Source: Denitratimonas yunnanensis (SeqCode)
GTDB lineage: Bacteria > Pseudomonadota > Gammaproteobacteria > Xanthomonadales > Xanthomonadaceae
Length of the DNA stretch: 64,000 nt
Reading direction: 5' to 3'
Assembly: GCA_026410415.1 (NCBI GenBank)
Contig: JAPMLR010000001.1
Coordinates: 744,001 to 808,000, forward strand
Shown here: positions 9,025-16,874 of the stretch, piece by piece
How positions within the stretch are numbered: the first letter of the stretch is position 1
Layout: each line of letters begins with the position of its first letter
The notes under the pieces: model-generated
What the model was told of the DNA's origin: nothing
Database searches by the model: none
What the model saw: the letters and a program-made list of their open reading frames with translations, nothing else
Position numbers and translations under genes: made by a program

Positions 9025-10803
9025 ATGGGTCGCGTTGTATTCGCATTGGCGGCCATCCTTGCAACGCTCACCCCCGCCCATGCCGCACCTGACCAGACCT
9101 ATGTCTGGCACGGCGCGCTGCAAAGCGGCGATGAGGCCACCAGCGGCAACCATCATTTCCAGTTGCGGCTGTTCGCCCAGCCCTCCGGCGGCAGCACACT
9201 CACGCCCACGCCGTTGAGCTTCCTCAACGTGCCAGTGGATGCAAAGGGCCGCTTCATGCTCGATCTGGTCTGGGACGAACTGCCCCTACCCATGACGGGC
9301 GGCTGGCTGGAAATCTCGCTGCGGCCCAGCAGCGGCGGCAGCTATTCGGTGCTGTCGCCACGCCAGCACATCGGCCATGTGCCCTATGCCCGGCACGCAC
9401 CTACGGCCGGCTTTGCCGTCTCGGTGCCCAATGCCTCCATCGGCAGTGCGCAGGTCAATTACAACCAGGTGCAACTGCGCGTGGCCAATAGCTGTGCCGC
9501 CAGTCAAGCGATGTATCAGATCCTTGCCAACAGTGCTGCCTTGTGTCGCGGCTATGGAAGCATCGGCGCGCTCAGCGGTACCGGCGGCCCCGGTCTGCTC
9601 ACCCAGCATGACCTCGCCAATCCGGGTCGCTGGGACGTCTGGCTGACCGCCGGCAGCATCGGCGGCCAGCATCTGGCCGCCAATGCCGTCACCACGCCCA
9701 AGTTCAAGGCTGCCGCCGTCACCACCGCCAAGCTGGCAAACAACACCGTCGGCGCCGCTGCCATCGACGCCACCCAGGTGCAGCGCCGCATCGCGGGCTT
9801 CTGTACCAGCGCAGGCCGTCATCGCGCGATTGCCGTGGTGGCCGAAGATGGCACCGTGACCTGCGCGGTCGATCACATGGGCGGCATCAACGGCAATCAG
9901 GTGCTTGCCGGGGCGGACGAAGGCGAGAGCGGCTTCATCGGCAGCGGCGGGCACGACAACATCGCCCGCACCGGGGATTTCGTCGGCGGGGGCCGGGACA
10001 ATGAGGCCAGGGACCTGATCCTTTCCGAGCCCGACTACTCATTCATCGGCGGCGGCCAGGGCAACAAGGCGCGGGCGGCTAGCGTGATGGGAGGAAGGAA
10101 CAACACCGCCGCCCGATACGGCGCCGTTCCCGGCGGCATGTCCAACTGCACCGGCGCGAGGGAGTCGTTTGCCGCCGGCTATCGCGCCAAGGTTCGCAGT
10201 AGCGAGTACAGTTCGGGCGTCGCCCCTTGTCCAGGGGTAGCCAGTGGCGACGACCGGCGCACCTTCATCTGGGCCGACAGCCAGACCGCCGACTTCGTTT
10301 CCAATGGCGAGCAGCAGTTCCTCGTGCGCGCCGCCGGCGGCATCCACTTCGGCACAACATCCACGGTGTCGCTGAGTTCGGGCCGTTTCATCAGCACCTC
10401 AACCGGCGCGTATCTTTCCACCGGCGGCACCTGGACCAATGCCTCCAGCCGCGCATGGAAAACCCCGTTCCAGCCCATCGACAGCGGCGCGATCCTCGAT
10501 GCGCTGCGCGCCCTGCCGATGAGCACCTGGGAATACATCGCCTCGCCCGGCGAAGGCCGCCATCTGGGACCGATGGCTGAGGACTTCGCCGCCGCGTTCG
10601 GCGTGGGCGAATCGACCTCGATCAGCACCACCGATGCCAGTGGCGTGGCGCTGGCCGCGATCCAAGGCCTGGCCGCGCGCAGCGTCGAAGGTTTCGAGGC
10701 ACTCCGCGCGAAGTTGACCGCCGAGAACGCGGCGCTGGCCGGGGAGATCGCGGAGCTTGAGGCGATGCTGGATGCGCTGGAGGACACGCCGACCCAACCC
10801 TGA
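9025..10803 (+). CDS. Secreted S74-domain protein with head repeats (copy 3)
   Basis: The open frame begins at ATG 8770, overlapping the previous stop as ATGA, but residues up to 9024 are mostly repeat sequence. ATG 9025 is preceded by GGAGAGGG (9011-9018) at good spacing and gives 592 residues with a normal signal peptide cleaved after AHA (20). That length equals the two upstream paralogs (590 and 592). The same plan follows: beta N-domain (TYVWHGALQSGD), two Cys modules (VQLRVANSCA, VQRRIAGFCT), glycine-rich head stretch, S74 chaperone domain with putative dyad S474/K479 (ASSRAWK), and a terminal coiled coil. The alternative start at 8770 would place about 85 extra residues ahead of the signal peptide. 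Confidence 0.8.
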   Translation: MGRVVFALAAILATLTPAHAAPDQTYVWHGALQSGDEATSGNHHFQLRLFAQPSGGSTLTPTPLSFLNVPVDAKGRFMLDLVWDELPLPMTGGWLEISLRPSSGGSYSVLSPRQHIGHVPYARHAPTAGFAVSVPNASIGSAQVNYNQVQLRVANSCAASQAMYQILANSAALCRGYGSIGALSGTGGPGLLTQHDLANPGRWDVWLTAGSIGGQHLAANAVTTPKFKAAAVTTAKLANNTVGAAAIDATQVQRRIAGFCTSAGRHRAIAVVAEDGTVTCAVDHMGGINGNQVLAGADEGESGFIGSGGHDNIARTGDFVGGGRDNEARDLILSEPDYSFIGGGQGNKARAASVMGGRNNTAARYGAVPGGMSNCTGARESFAAGYRAKVRSSEYSSGVAPCPGVASGDDRRTFIWADSQTADFVSNGEQQFLVRAAGGIHFGTTSTVSLSSGRFISTSTGAYLSTGGTWTNASSRAWKTPFQPIDSGAILDALRALPMSTWEYIASPGEGRHLGPMAEDFAAAFGVGESTSISTTDASGVALAAIQGLAARSVEGFEALRAKLTAENAALAGEIAELEAMLDALEDTPTQP

Positions 10804-10849
10804 AAACAATTTCCACTCGTCATTCACGAAAACACCACGAGGTTTCCCC

Positions 10850-11758
10850 ATGCGTCTGATCCTCCCCGCCCTCCTCGGCCTCTGCGCCGCCACCGCCCAC
10901 GCGCAGACCCCCGTCGTGGACGCCACCTCCTTCCTCAATACCCGCCTCTACAACGATGGCAGCCTGCTGCTCGAACACGTGGACGTGGTATTCGCGCCCG
11001 AATCACCCGCCAACGCCAGCATCCGCATCGAGCAGGCCAATGGTGCCGAATTGGCCCGCTATCCGCTGGCGGGCGAGTACCGCATGCGCGACAAGGCCTT
11101 CGGGCGACTGCCGGTGAGTGGCCATGCGCGCTGGCAAGCGCCTGCCAGCGGCGATTACCGCATGGTGGTGAACATCGGCGGCGCGGACGTGACCCAGTTC
11201 CCCTTCAGCGTCACGCTGAAAACCAGCGGCGACCCTTTCGACCCGGCCACCACGGCGCTGTTCGATGGCCCATGGCGCGAATTGGGCTATCTCGTCACCC
11301 GCGAACAGAGCGGCAACACCTTCTTCGACCTGGTGGCCTGGGTCGGTGCCATCGACCTGCCGGAAGGCCAGAGCAAAGGCCAATCCATCGCCCGGCTGAT
11401 GCGCGGCGGCAAGGAAATCGGCCACAGCCGCGAGAGCGGCGGGCACATCGACAATTCGATGCCGTACAAACCGGCCACCTACGGCTTCCTCGTCCCGCAC
11501 GAATCGCGCCGCGCGCACGAAGCCAGGCCCATCGCGCTGGCCGACCTGGCCGATGGCAATTATGAAATCCGCGTCGAACGCAGCGACAGCCAGCGCCTGC
11601 GCAGCTTCCCCTTCAGCGTGAAAAACGGCGCGATCCAGCCGCACCCGCGCGGCACCCTCACCCACACGCCACGCGAGCGGATGCTCTCCCCGCGCGTGTA
11701 CCGCAAGGGCGGCAACTATGCGTTCCAGGAAGCCTTCTGGCTGATTGGCACGCGCTGA
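10850..11758 (+). CDS. Secreted hypothetical protein, end of the S74 cluster
   Basis: Start at ATG 10850 gives 302 residues with a signal peptide cleaved after AHA (18). I do not recognise the family. The mature protein looks like two or three beta-sandwich segments: one with AELARYPLAGEYRM, one opening GPWRELGYLVTREQSG, and one with IALADLADGNYEIRVER. Such segments suit periplasmic or surface adaptor proteins. It lies 46 bases after S74 copy 3 on the same strand and reads as the last gene of that run, so a role in assembling, anchoring or presenting the S74 fibres is a reasonable guess but not shown. The upstream bases include CACGAGG as a weak ribosome site. A palindromic repeat follows the stop. 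Confidence 0.7.
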   Translation: MRLILPALLGLCAATAHAQTPVVDATSFLNTRLYNDGSLLLEHVDVVFAPESPANASIRIEQANGAELARYPLAGEYRMRDKAFGRLPVSGHARWQAPASGDYRMVVNIGGADVTQFPFSVTLKTSGDPFDPATTALFDGPWRELGYLVTREQSGNTFFDLVAWVGAIDLPEGQSKGQSIARLMRGGKEIGHSRESGGHIDNSMPYKPATYGFLVPHESRRAHEARPIALADLADGNYEIRVERSDSQRLRSFPFSVKNGAIQPHPRGTLTHTPRERMLSPRVYRKGGNYAFQEAFWLIGTR

Positions 11759-11778
11759 CGGCTTTTTCACCCTCTCCC

Positions 11779-11943
11779 CTGCTCGTCATTCCCGCCTTCG
11801 CGTACTGCTGTCCGGGGAAAATTTGCGACGTGGGACGGAAAGTATTGCGGCTCTTGATGCTGGGCGTAGATCGCCGCGTTGCAGACTCGACTTCAGATGT
11901 TACCCCTCACCGTCATGCCCGCGAAGGCGGGAATGACGAGCAG
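11779..11943. repeat. 24-bp perfect inverted repeat pair flanking 117 bases
   Basis: Positions 11779-11802 and 11920-11943 are exact reverse complements (core CGTCATTCCCGCCTTCGCG). The right arm is itself part of a tight hairpin, because 11911-11938 reads CGTCAT-GCCCGC then GGCGGG-AATGACG. This is the familiar CGTCATTCCCGCG-type interspersed palindrome of proteobacteria. It lies between two genes on opposite strands that both end here (10850 forward, 11957 reverse), so it may also act as a bidirectional transcription stop. Confidence 0.8.
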
Positions 11944-11956
11944 GTTTCACGTTGAA

Positions 11957-13105
11957 TCAATTGCCCTCGAAGCCGTTGGCAAAGAGGGTGTTGTCCATGG
12001 CGCTTTCGTAAATGCCGATGAACCCCGCCGCGCCGGCCACCACCACGGTGCCGTCCGGTTCGATCACGCACTTGCTGACGGACGCGGTGACGCCAGGCGG
12101 GGGGATGGCGGTGAAACTCTGGCCGCCGTTGGTGGATCGCATCACCAGCCCGTTGCCGCTACTGAGCGGCTGGCGCTCGCCCACCACCACGACCTGATCG
12201 CCCCGCATGCACACACCGCGCGCCCAGGTGCCGATGCCGCCCGGGCCGACGATATCGGGCAGTTCGTGCTCGATGTAACTGCCCATCGCGGCCGGGTTGG
12301 CACCGCTGACCAGAATCTTGCCGACATCGGCATCCTGGTCCACGCCCACGGCCACCAGCCGCTGCGCGGAAATCGCCATGCCCCACAGCTCGCCTTCCCA
12401 GCCAGCGGCAACCGTGGGCACCTGCATGTTGAACTCGTAGGGCGCGGCACCGGGCACCGTGGGTGGCAGGAACACGCTCGGTGGCGCGTTGATGAGGCCG
12501 CCCACGCCGTAGAAGCGGTCCTCATGCACGGCCATGTCCAGAATCTGCCGGGTGAGATCCTGCACCCGCGTCCAGTCGGCCGCACCGCTGCCGGTGCTCG
12601 ACGTGGGGCGATACAGCAGGTCCACGCCGTTCAGCGATTCGGCGATGGCCCGGCCATCGGACAGCTCGCGGTAGGTGCCGACGTGGAAACTGCGCCCGAC
12701 CTGATTGATGCCCTGCAACGTGATGGTGACGACGAACGGCGACGAGGCGGTGTTGAAGCGCAACACCATGTCGCGCGTGCTGGCGCGGAAGCCGGCAACG
12801 TACAGCGCGCCGTCGTGGCCCCGGCTGATCGAATTGACGCGGAACTCGTTCAGCGCATCGGCCGGCGATACCGCCGCGGGGCTCCAGTTGGCACCGCCGT
12901 TCTCGCTGTAGAAAAGGCCGTAGCCGGTGGCATTGGTGCCGCAGCCGACCCACAGAGTGCCGTCGCTGTCCCGATGCAGGGCATCGGTGCGGTTGCCGCC
13001 GGGGCAAGGGTGCGTGGCGGTAATCCATGCGGCATCGGCCTGGCCGGGCAACACGCCGGCCAGCGCGACGGCGAAAACAAGGCAACGAAAGGATGAGGCA
13101 AGCAT
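11957..13105 (-). CDS. Secreted beta-propeller-like (sialidase/photosystem-assembly-type) protein with C-terminal F-x-x-G-F-E motif
   Basis: The protein has 382 residues with a signal peptide cleaved after ADA (25). The mature part repeats short blade-like units such as GTLWVGCG, YSENGGANW, GALYVAGF, MRSTNGGQSF and GTVVVAGAAGFIG. The S-x-N-G-G-x-(N/S)-(W/F) box is the Asp-box/BNR signature of sialidase-like and Ycf48-like propellers, so a six- or seven-bladed propeller is likely. No catalytic Arg triad can be assigned, so I would not call it a sialidase. The last residues, DNTLFANGFEGN, share a motif with the end of the small secreted protein at 8282 (IFSDGFE). GAGG lies about 9 bases before the ATG. 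Confidence 0.65.
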   Translation of the reverse strand: MLASSFRCLVFAVALAGVLPGQADAAWITATHPCPGGNRTDALHRDSDGTLWVGCGTNATGYGLFYSENGGANWSPAAVSPADALNEFRVNSISRGHDGALYVAGFRASTRDMVLRFNTASSPFVVTITLQGINQVGRSFHVGTYRELSDGRAIAESLNGVDLLYRPTSSTGSGAADWTRVQDLTRQILDMAVHEDRFYGVGGLINAPPSVFLPPTVPGAAPYEFNMQVPTVAAGWEGELWGMAISAQRLVAVGVDQDADVGKILVSGANPAAMGSYIEHELPDIVGPGGIGTWARGVCMRGDQVVVVGERQPLSSGNGLVMRSTNGGQSFTAIPPPGVTASVSKCVIEPDGTVVVAGAAGFIGIYESAMDNTLFANGFEGN

Positions 13106-13497
13106 GACGGAGGTCCTCGGGCTTCAGGGAAGGCCGGGCGGCGCGATGTGCCCCACCCGGTCCGGCGAGCATCGGCCCGCCGTGGCCGCGAGGTCTTTCC
13201 GAAATCCTCTAAGTTTCGTGAAATTTTTCTGCAAACGCGGCTCCGGCAAGCGCGCACCGTATGCATTGCCTCCCTGCTGTTGTCTTGCCCTCCTGCTGTC
13301 ATCCTGCGCGAAGTCGCAGGATCCAGCGTCTGGCGCAGTCGAAGAGCGATCCTGCGACTTCGCGCAGGATGACAAGAAGCAACCTCGCGCAGGACGACGG
13401 CTCGGACAGATGCGCATGGGCACCCTTGCTGCATTGCAGCAAGTACCCATCCGTTCTGGCATAGTGCCGATCCCCATCCGCACCACGCCACCCGGCC
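13106..13497. other. Divergent intergenic region between the propeller gene and serA
   Basis: These 392 bases separate two outward-reading genes. The half near the propeller gene has a moderately AT-rich patch (13195-13240). The middle holds the 25-bp inverted repeat at 13298-13373, a partial further copy (CTCGCGCAGGACGACGG near 13384), and a serA-proximal stretch without a clear hairpin. Both promoters must lie here, but I could not pick either with confidence. No small gene is supported. Confidence 0.4.
13298..13373. repeat. 25-bp perfect inverted repeat (hairpin-forming)
   Basis: Positions 13298-13322 and 13349-13373 are exact reverse complements around a 26-base spacer (core ATCCTGCGCGAAGTCGCAGG). 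A degenerate partial copy follows at about 13384. It lies in the divergent region upstream of serA. It is a different sequence class from the repeats at 8.3-11.9 kb, and resembles interspersed palindromes rather than a regulator site because of its length and perfection. Confidence 0.75.
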
Positions 13498-14733
13498 ATG
13501 AAGAAAACCTCGTTCCCCAAGCAGGACATCCGCATCCTTCTGCTCGAAGGCGTCAGCGCCAGCGCACTGGAAACCTTCCGCGCCGCCGGTTACAGCCAGA
13601 TCGACTTCCACGAGAAATCCCTGCCCGAGGACGAGCTGAAAAAACGCATCGCCGAGGCCCACTTCATCGGCATCCGCTCGCGCACTCAGCTCAGCGCCGA
13701 GGTGCTGGCGCAGGCGAAGCGGCTGATCGGCATCGGCTGCTTCTGCATCGGCACCAACCAGGTGGATCTGGACGCGGCCAAGGCGCTCGGCGTGCCGGTG
13801 TTCAACGCGCCCTATTCCAACACCCGCAGCGTGGCCGAGCTGGTGATCGCCGAGGCCATCATGCTGATGCGGCGCATCCCGGAGAAGAACGCGCAGTGCC
13901 ATCGCGGCGGCTGGAGCAAGTCGGCCGCCGGCAGCTACGAGGTGCGCGGCAAGACCCTGGGCGTGGTCGGCTACGGCCACATCGGCACCCAGGTGGGCGT
14001 GCTGGCCGAATCGCTCGGCCTGCGGGTGGTCTTCCACGACATCGAAACCAAGCTCACGCTCGGCAACGCGCGCGCCGCCACGAGCCTGGACGACCTGCTC
14101 GAACGCGCCGACATCGTGACCCTGCACGTGCCAGAAACGCCCGCCACGCGGATGATGATCGGCCCGGCGCAGCTTGCGCGGATGAAGCAGGGCGCGGTGC
14201 TGGTGAATGCCTCGCGCGGCACCGTGGTGGATATCGACGCGCTGGCGCAGTCGCTGCGCGAAGGCCATCTGGCCGGTGCCGCCATCGACGTGTTCCCGAG
14301 CGAACCCAAGGGCAACGACGATGGCTTCGTCTCGCCCCTGTGCGGCATGGACAACGTGATCCTGACCCCGCACGTGGGCGGCAGCACGCTGGAAGCCCAG
14401 GACAATATCGGCATCGAAGTGGCCGCCAAGCTGGTGCGCTACAGCGACAACGGTTCCACGCTATCGGCCGTGAACTTTCCCGAAGTCTCGCTGCCCGCGC
14501 ATCCGGAAAGCCGCCGCATCCTGCACATCCACCGCAACGTGCCGGGCGTGCTGTCGCGCATCAACGAGATCTTTTCGCGGCAGAACGTCAACATCAACGG
14601 CCAGTACCTGCAAACCGATCCGGCCATCGGCTACGTGGTCATCGACGTGGCGACCCCGGAAAAGCAGAGTTCGGACCTGCGCGATGCGCTGGCCGCGATC
14701 CCCGGAACACTGCGGACACGCGTTCTTTACTGA
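13498..14733 (+). CDS. serA: D-3-phosphoglycerate dehydrogenase
   Basis: SerA catalyses the first step of serine synthesis, oxidising 3-phosphoglycerate with NAD+. The 411 residues match the length of the E. coli enzyme (410) and open in the same style, KKTSFPKQDIRILLLEG. The substrate segment IGIGCFCIGTNQVDL, the Rossmann motif VVGYGHIGTQVG, the active-site His region (LTPHVGGSTLEAQDNIG) and the catalytic Arg in VNASRGTVVD are all visible. The last 75 residues form an ACT domain (HIHRNVPGVLSRINEIF), which in this family binds L-serine and gives feedback inhibition. It is a single gene, convergent with ppnN, with a strong hairpin between them. Regulation at the promoter is not visible. Confidence 0.97.
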   Translation: MKKTSFPKQDIRILLLEGVSASALETFRAAGYSQIDFHEKSLPEDELKKRIAEAHFIGIRSRTQLSAEVLAQAKRLIGIGCFCIGTNQVDLDAAKALGVPVFNAPYSNTRSVAELVIAEAIMLMRRIPEKNAQCHRGGWSKSAAGSYEVRGKTLGVVGYGHIGTQVGVLAESLGLRVVFHDIETKLTLGNARAATSLDDLLERADIVTLHVPETPATRMMIGPAQLARMKQGAVLVNASRGTVVDIDALAQSLREGHLAGAAIDVFPSEPKGNDDGFVSPLCGMDNVILTPHVGGSTLEAQDNIGIEVAAKLVRYSDNGSTLSAVNFPEVSLPAHPESRRILHIHRNVPGVLSRINEIFSRQNVNINGQYLQTDPAIGYVVIDVATPEKQSSDLRDALAAIPGTLRTRVLY

Positions 14734-14743
14734 TCCACTTGCA

Positions 14744-14769
14744 GCCATTCCGGCACGAGCCGGAATGGC
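14744..14769. terminator. Hairpin between convergent serA and ppnN
   Basis: An 11-bp perfect stem (14744-14754 with 14759-14769) closes a 4-base loop, 10 bases after the serA stop. It has no T-tract, so it would be an imperfect intrinsic terminator on its own. It sits between two converging genes and could serve both. Confidence 0.6.
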
Positions 14770-14775
14770 GGCATC

Positions 14776-14795
14776 GAGCCGGGGAAACCCGGCTC
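14776..14795. terminator. GAAA-tetraloop hairpin overlapping the ppnN stop
   Basis: GAGCCGGG (14776-14783) pairs with 14788-14795 around a GAAA loop, giving an 8-bp GC-rich stem. The hairpin covers the ppnN stop codon (14794-14796). With the stem at 14744 it forms a double hairpin between the convergent genes, probably protecting 3' ends or stopping read-through. Confidence 0.5.
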
Positions 14796-16161
14796 AGGCG
14801 ATCAGGCGATAACAAGGCTTGTAGTCGCCCGACATCTTCATGCGGTTCTGCGCAACGAAATCGCGCAGCAGCGTATCGAGCGCCCGCATGATTTCCGGCT
14901 CGCCGTCGATGACGAAGGGGCCGTGCTCCTCGATCGCACGCATGCCCTCTTCCTTCACGTTTCCGGCGACGATCCCCGAGAACGCACGGCGCAAGTCCGC
15001 GGCCAGCTCGTGAGCCGGCTGCTCGCGGTGCAACCGCAGCTTGAGCATGTTCTCGTGTGTGGGTACGAACGGATGCTGGAACTCGGGCTGGATGTGCAGC
15101 GACCAATTGAAGAAGAAGGCATCCTTGCTGTCGAGTCGATGCGCCTTCACCTTTTCGAAACCACGCTGCATGTAGATCGCCACTTCGCGCGGATCCTCGA
15201 TGACGATGCGATAACGCTCCGCCACTGCATCGCCCAGGGTCAGGCGCAGGAACTGGTCGATACGCTCGAAGTACGCTGCCGAACTCTGCGGCCCGGTGAA
15301 GACCAGCGGGAACGGCACATCGGCGTTTTCCGGATTCAACAGGATGCCGAGCAGGTAAAGGATTTCCTCCGCCGTGCCGACACCACCGGGGAACACGATG
15401 ATGCCGTGGCCAATGCGGACGAACGCCTCCAGTCGCTTCTCGATGTCCGGCATGATGACCAGCTCGTTGACGATCGGATTGGGCGATTCGGCCGCGATGA
15501 TGCCCGGCTCGGTGATGCCGATGTAGCGGTTCGTCGCGCGCCGTTGTTTGGCATGTGCGATGTTGGCGCCCTTCATGGGTCCCTTCATCGCGCCCGGTCC
15601 ACAGCCGGTGCAGATGTCCAGCCCGCGCAAGCCGAGCTGATATCCGACCGACTTGGTGTACAGATACTCTTCGCGCCCGATGGAATGACCGCCCCAGCAC
15701 ACCACGATGTTCGGATCCACATGCGAGCGCAGGGCACGAGCGTTGCGCAGGATCTCGAACACTGCGCTGGTGATGTCTTCCGGGTCTTCAAGGTCGAATT
15801 GACCGCTGCCCTGAATCTCCGAGGCCACGTAGGCGATGTCGCGGACCACGGCGAACAACAGCTCCGCCACGCCGACGATGATCTTGCCATCAACGAAGGC
15901 TTCGGCCGGTGCGTTGGAGAGCTCCAGCTTGATGCCGCGATCCTGCTGCACCACCTGGATGTCGAAATCCGGGTAGCGCACCAGTGCCGCACGCGGGTCG
16001 TCGGAAGCGCTGCCTGAGGTGAGCACGGCCAGCGCGCAGCGGCGCAGCAGATCGTGCATGCCCCCCTTGGTGGCATCGTGCAGGCGACTGACTTCGTGTC
16101 GGGAAAGGATGTCCATGCCGCCACGCGGGTAGACGCGGGAGTTGACGGTTGCTGCGCTCAT
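14794..16161 (-). CDS. ppnN: Nucleotide 5'-monophosphate nucleosidase, LOG family
   Basis: PpnN (YgdH) splits purine and pyrimidine nucleoside monophosphates into base and ribose 5-phosphate in the cytoplasm; in E. coli it is stimulated by (p)ppGpp. The start at 16161 gives 455 residues, against 454 in E. coli, and aligns from GGMDILSRHEVSRL onward. The LOG-family motif PGGVGTAEEI, the IVVCWGGHSIG segment and CTGCGPGAMKGPMKGA are present, as are the N-terminal PpnN-specific (LELSNAPAEAFVDGKI) and C-terminal domains. An in-frame ATG at 16188 (MNETRQKNP) is an alternative start; neither has a strong ribosome site. It follows trpF by 83 bases in the same direction, and converges with serA. Confidence 0.93.
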   Translation of the reverse strand: MSAATVNSRVYPRGGMDILSRHEVSRLHDATKGGMHDLLRRCALAVLTSGSASDDPRAALVRYPDFDIQVVQQDRGIKLELSNAPAEAFVDGKIIVGVAELLFAVVRDIAYVASEIQGSGQFDLEDPEDITSAVFEILRNARALRSHVDPNIVVCWGGHSIGREEYLYTKSVGYQLGLRGLDICTGCGPGAMKGPMKGANIAHAKQRRATNRYIGITEPGIIAAESPNPIVNELVIMPDIEKRLEAFVRIGHGIIVFPGGVGTAEEILYLLGILLNPENADVPFPLVFTGPQSSAAYFERIDQFLRLTLGDAVAERYRIVIEDPREVAIYMQRGFEKVKAHRLDSKDAFFFNWSLHIQPEFQHPFVPTHENMLKLRLHREQPAHELAADLRRAFSGIVAGNVKEEGMRAIEEHGPFVIDGEPEIMRALDTLLRDFVAQNRMKMSGDYKPCYRLIA

Positions 16162-16244
16162 CGGGTTCTTCTGTCTCGTTTCGTTCATTGGACCGCCAAG
16201 CATGCCACAAAGCGAACGCCGTGGAAGCCAGCCACCTCCCCAAG

Positions 16245-16874
16245 CTATCCGCCTCGCACCGCGGCAACGAAACGGTGCATGCGCCCGTGGTCCTTGATGC
16301 CGGGCGCCGATTCGATCCCGCTGGACACATCCACGCCCCACGGCCGGGCGATGGCGATGGCATCGGCGACATTGCCGTCATGCAGGCCGCCTGCCAGCAG
16401 GAACGGCTTGTCCAACCGAGCCGGCAGCGTGTGCCAGTCGAAGCGCTGACCGCTCCCGCCGGACTCGCCGACACCATGTCCGTCGAACAGCACCGCGTGC
16501 GCCGACGGCCATGCTGCGACCCGCGCTGCCACATCGCCGCGCGCCCCTTTCCCCATCGCGATGGCTTTCAGGTACGGCAAACCGAATCGGGAACAAAAGG
16601 CCTCCGGCTCGCTGCCGTGAAATTGAAGCAGATCCGGCTTGACCGCCTCCACCAGCGCCTCGATCTCACCTTGCGGGTTGTCCATCACCAGCGCCACCAG
16701 GGCAATATGTGCGGGGATCCTGGCACGCAGCAGGGCAGCGGTTTCGGTGGCCACACGCCGCGGGCTGCGTGTGGCGAACACCAAGCCGATCATGTCCACG
16801 CCAAGGACCACGGCAGCATCCACGTCCGCTTCACGCGTCAGGCCACAAAACTTGATCCGGACCGGCGGGCTCAC
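16245..16874 (-). CDS. trpF: Phosphoribosylanthranilate isomerase
   Basis: TrpF carries out the third step of tryptophan synthesis, the Amadori rearrangement of N-(5-phosphoribosyl)anthranilate. The 209 residues form a TIM barrel. The catalytic Cys is in KFCGLTRE and the catalytic Asp in VLFDGHG. The phosphate-binding segments [11 protein letters not shown] and [10 protein letters not shown] are intact. The start is a GTG that overlaps the truA stop (GTGA), so translation is coupled to truA. In related genomes trpB and trpA usually follow; here the next gene is ppnN, so trpBA must lie elsewhere. Confidence 0.96.
   Translation of the reverse strand: MSPPVRIKFCGLTREADVDAAVVLGVDMIGLVFATRSPRRVATETAALLRARIPAHIALVALVMDNPQGEIEALVEAVKPDLLQFHGSEPEAFCSRFGLPYLKAIAMGKGARGDVAARVAAWPSAHAVLFDGHGVGESGGSGQRFDWHTLPARLDKPFLLAGGLHDGNVADAIAIARPWGVDVSSGIESAPGIKDHGRMHRFVAAVRGG

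Noticed and set aside
4738..10803. Prophage tail-fibre region
   Set aside because: Despite the S74 domains, all three proteins have Sec signal peptides and there is no capsid, portal, terminase, integrase or lysis gene around them.
13200..13500. A small gene or riboswitch upstream of serA
   Set aside because: The structure there is explained by the interspersed 25-bp inverted repeat; no conserved riboswitch core or ribosome-linked frame was seen.
12927..14891. Long plus-strand frame of 654 codons across the serA region
   Set aside because: It overlaps serA out of frame on the same strand, has Arg/Pro/His-rich shadow composition, and no conserved motif; serA is certain.
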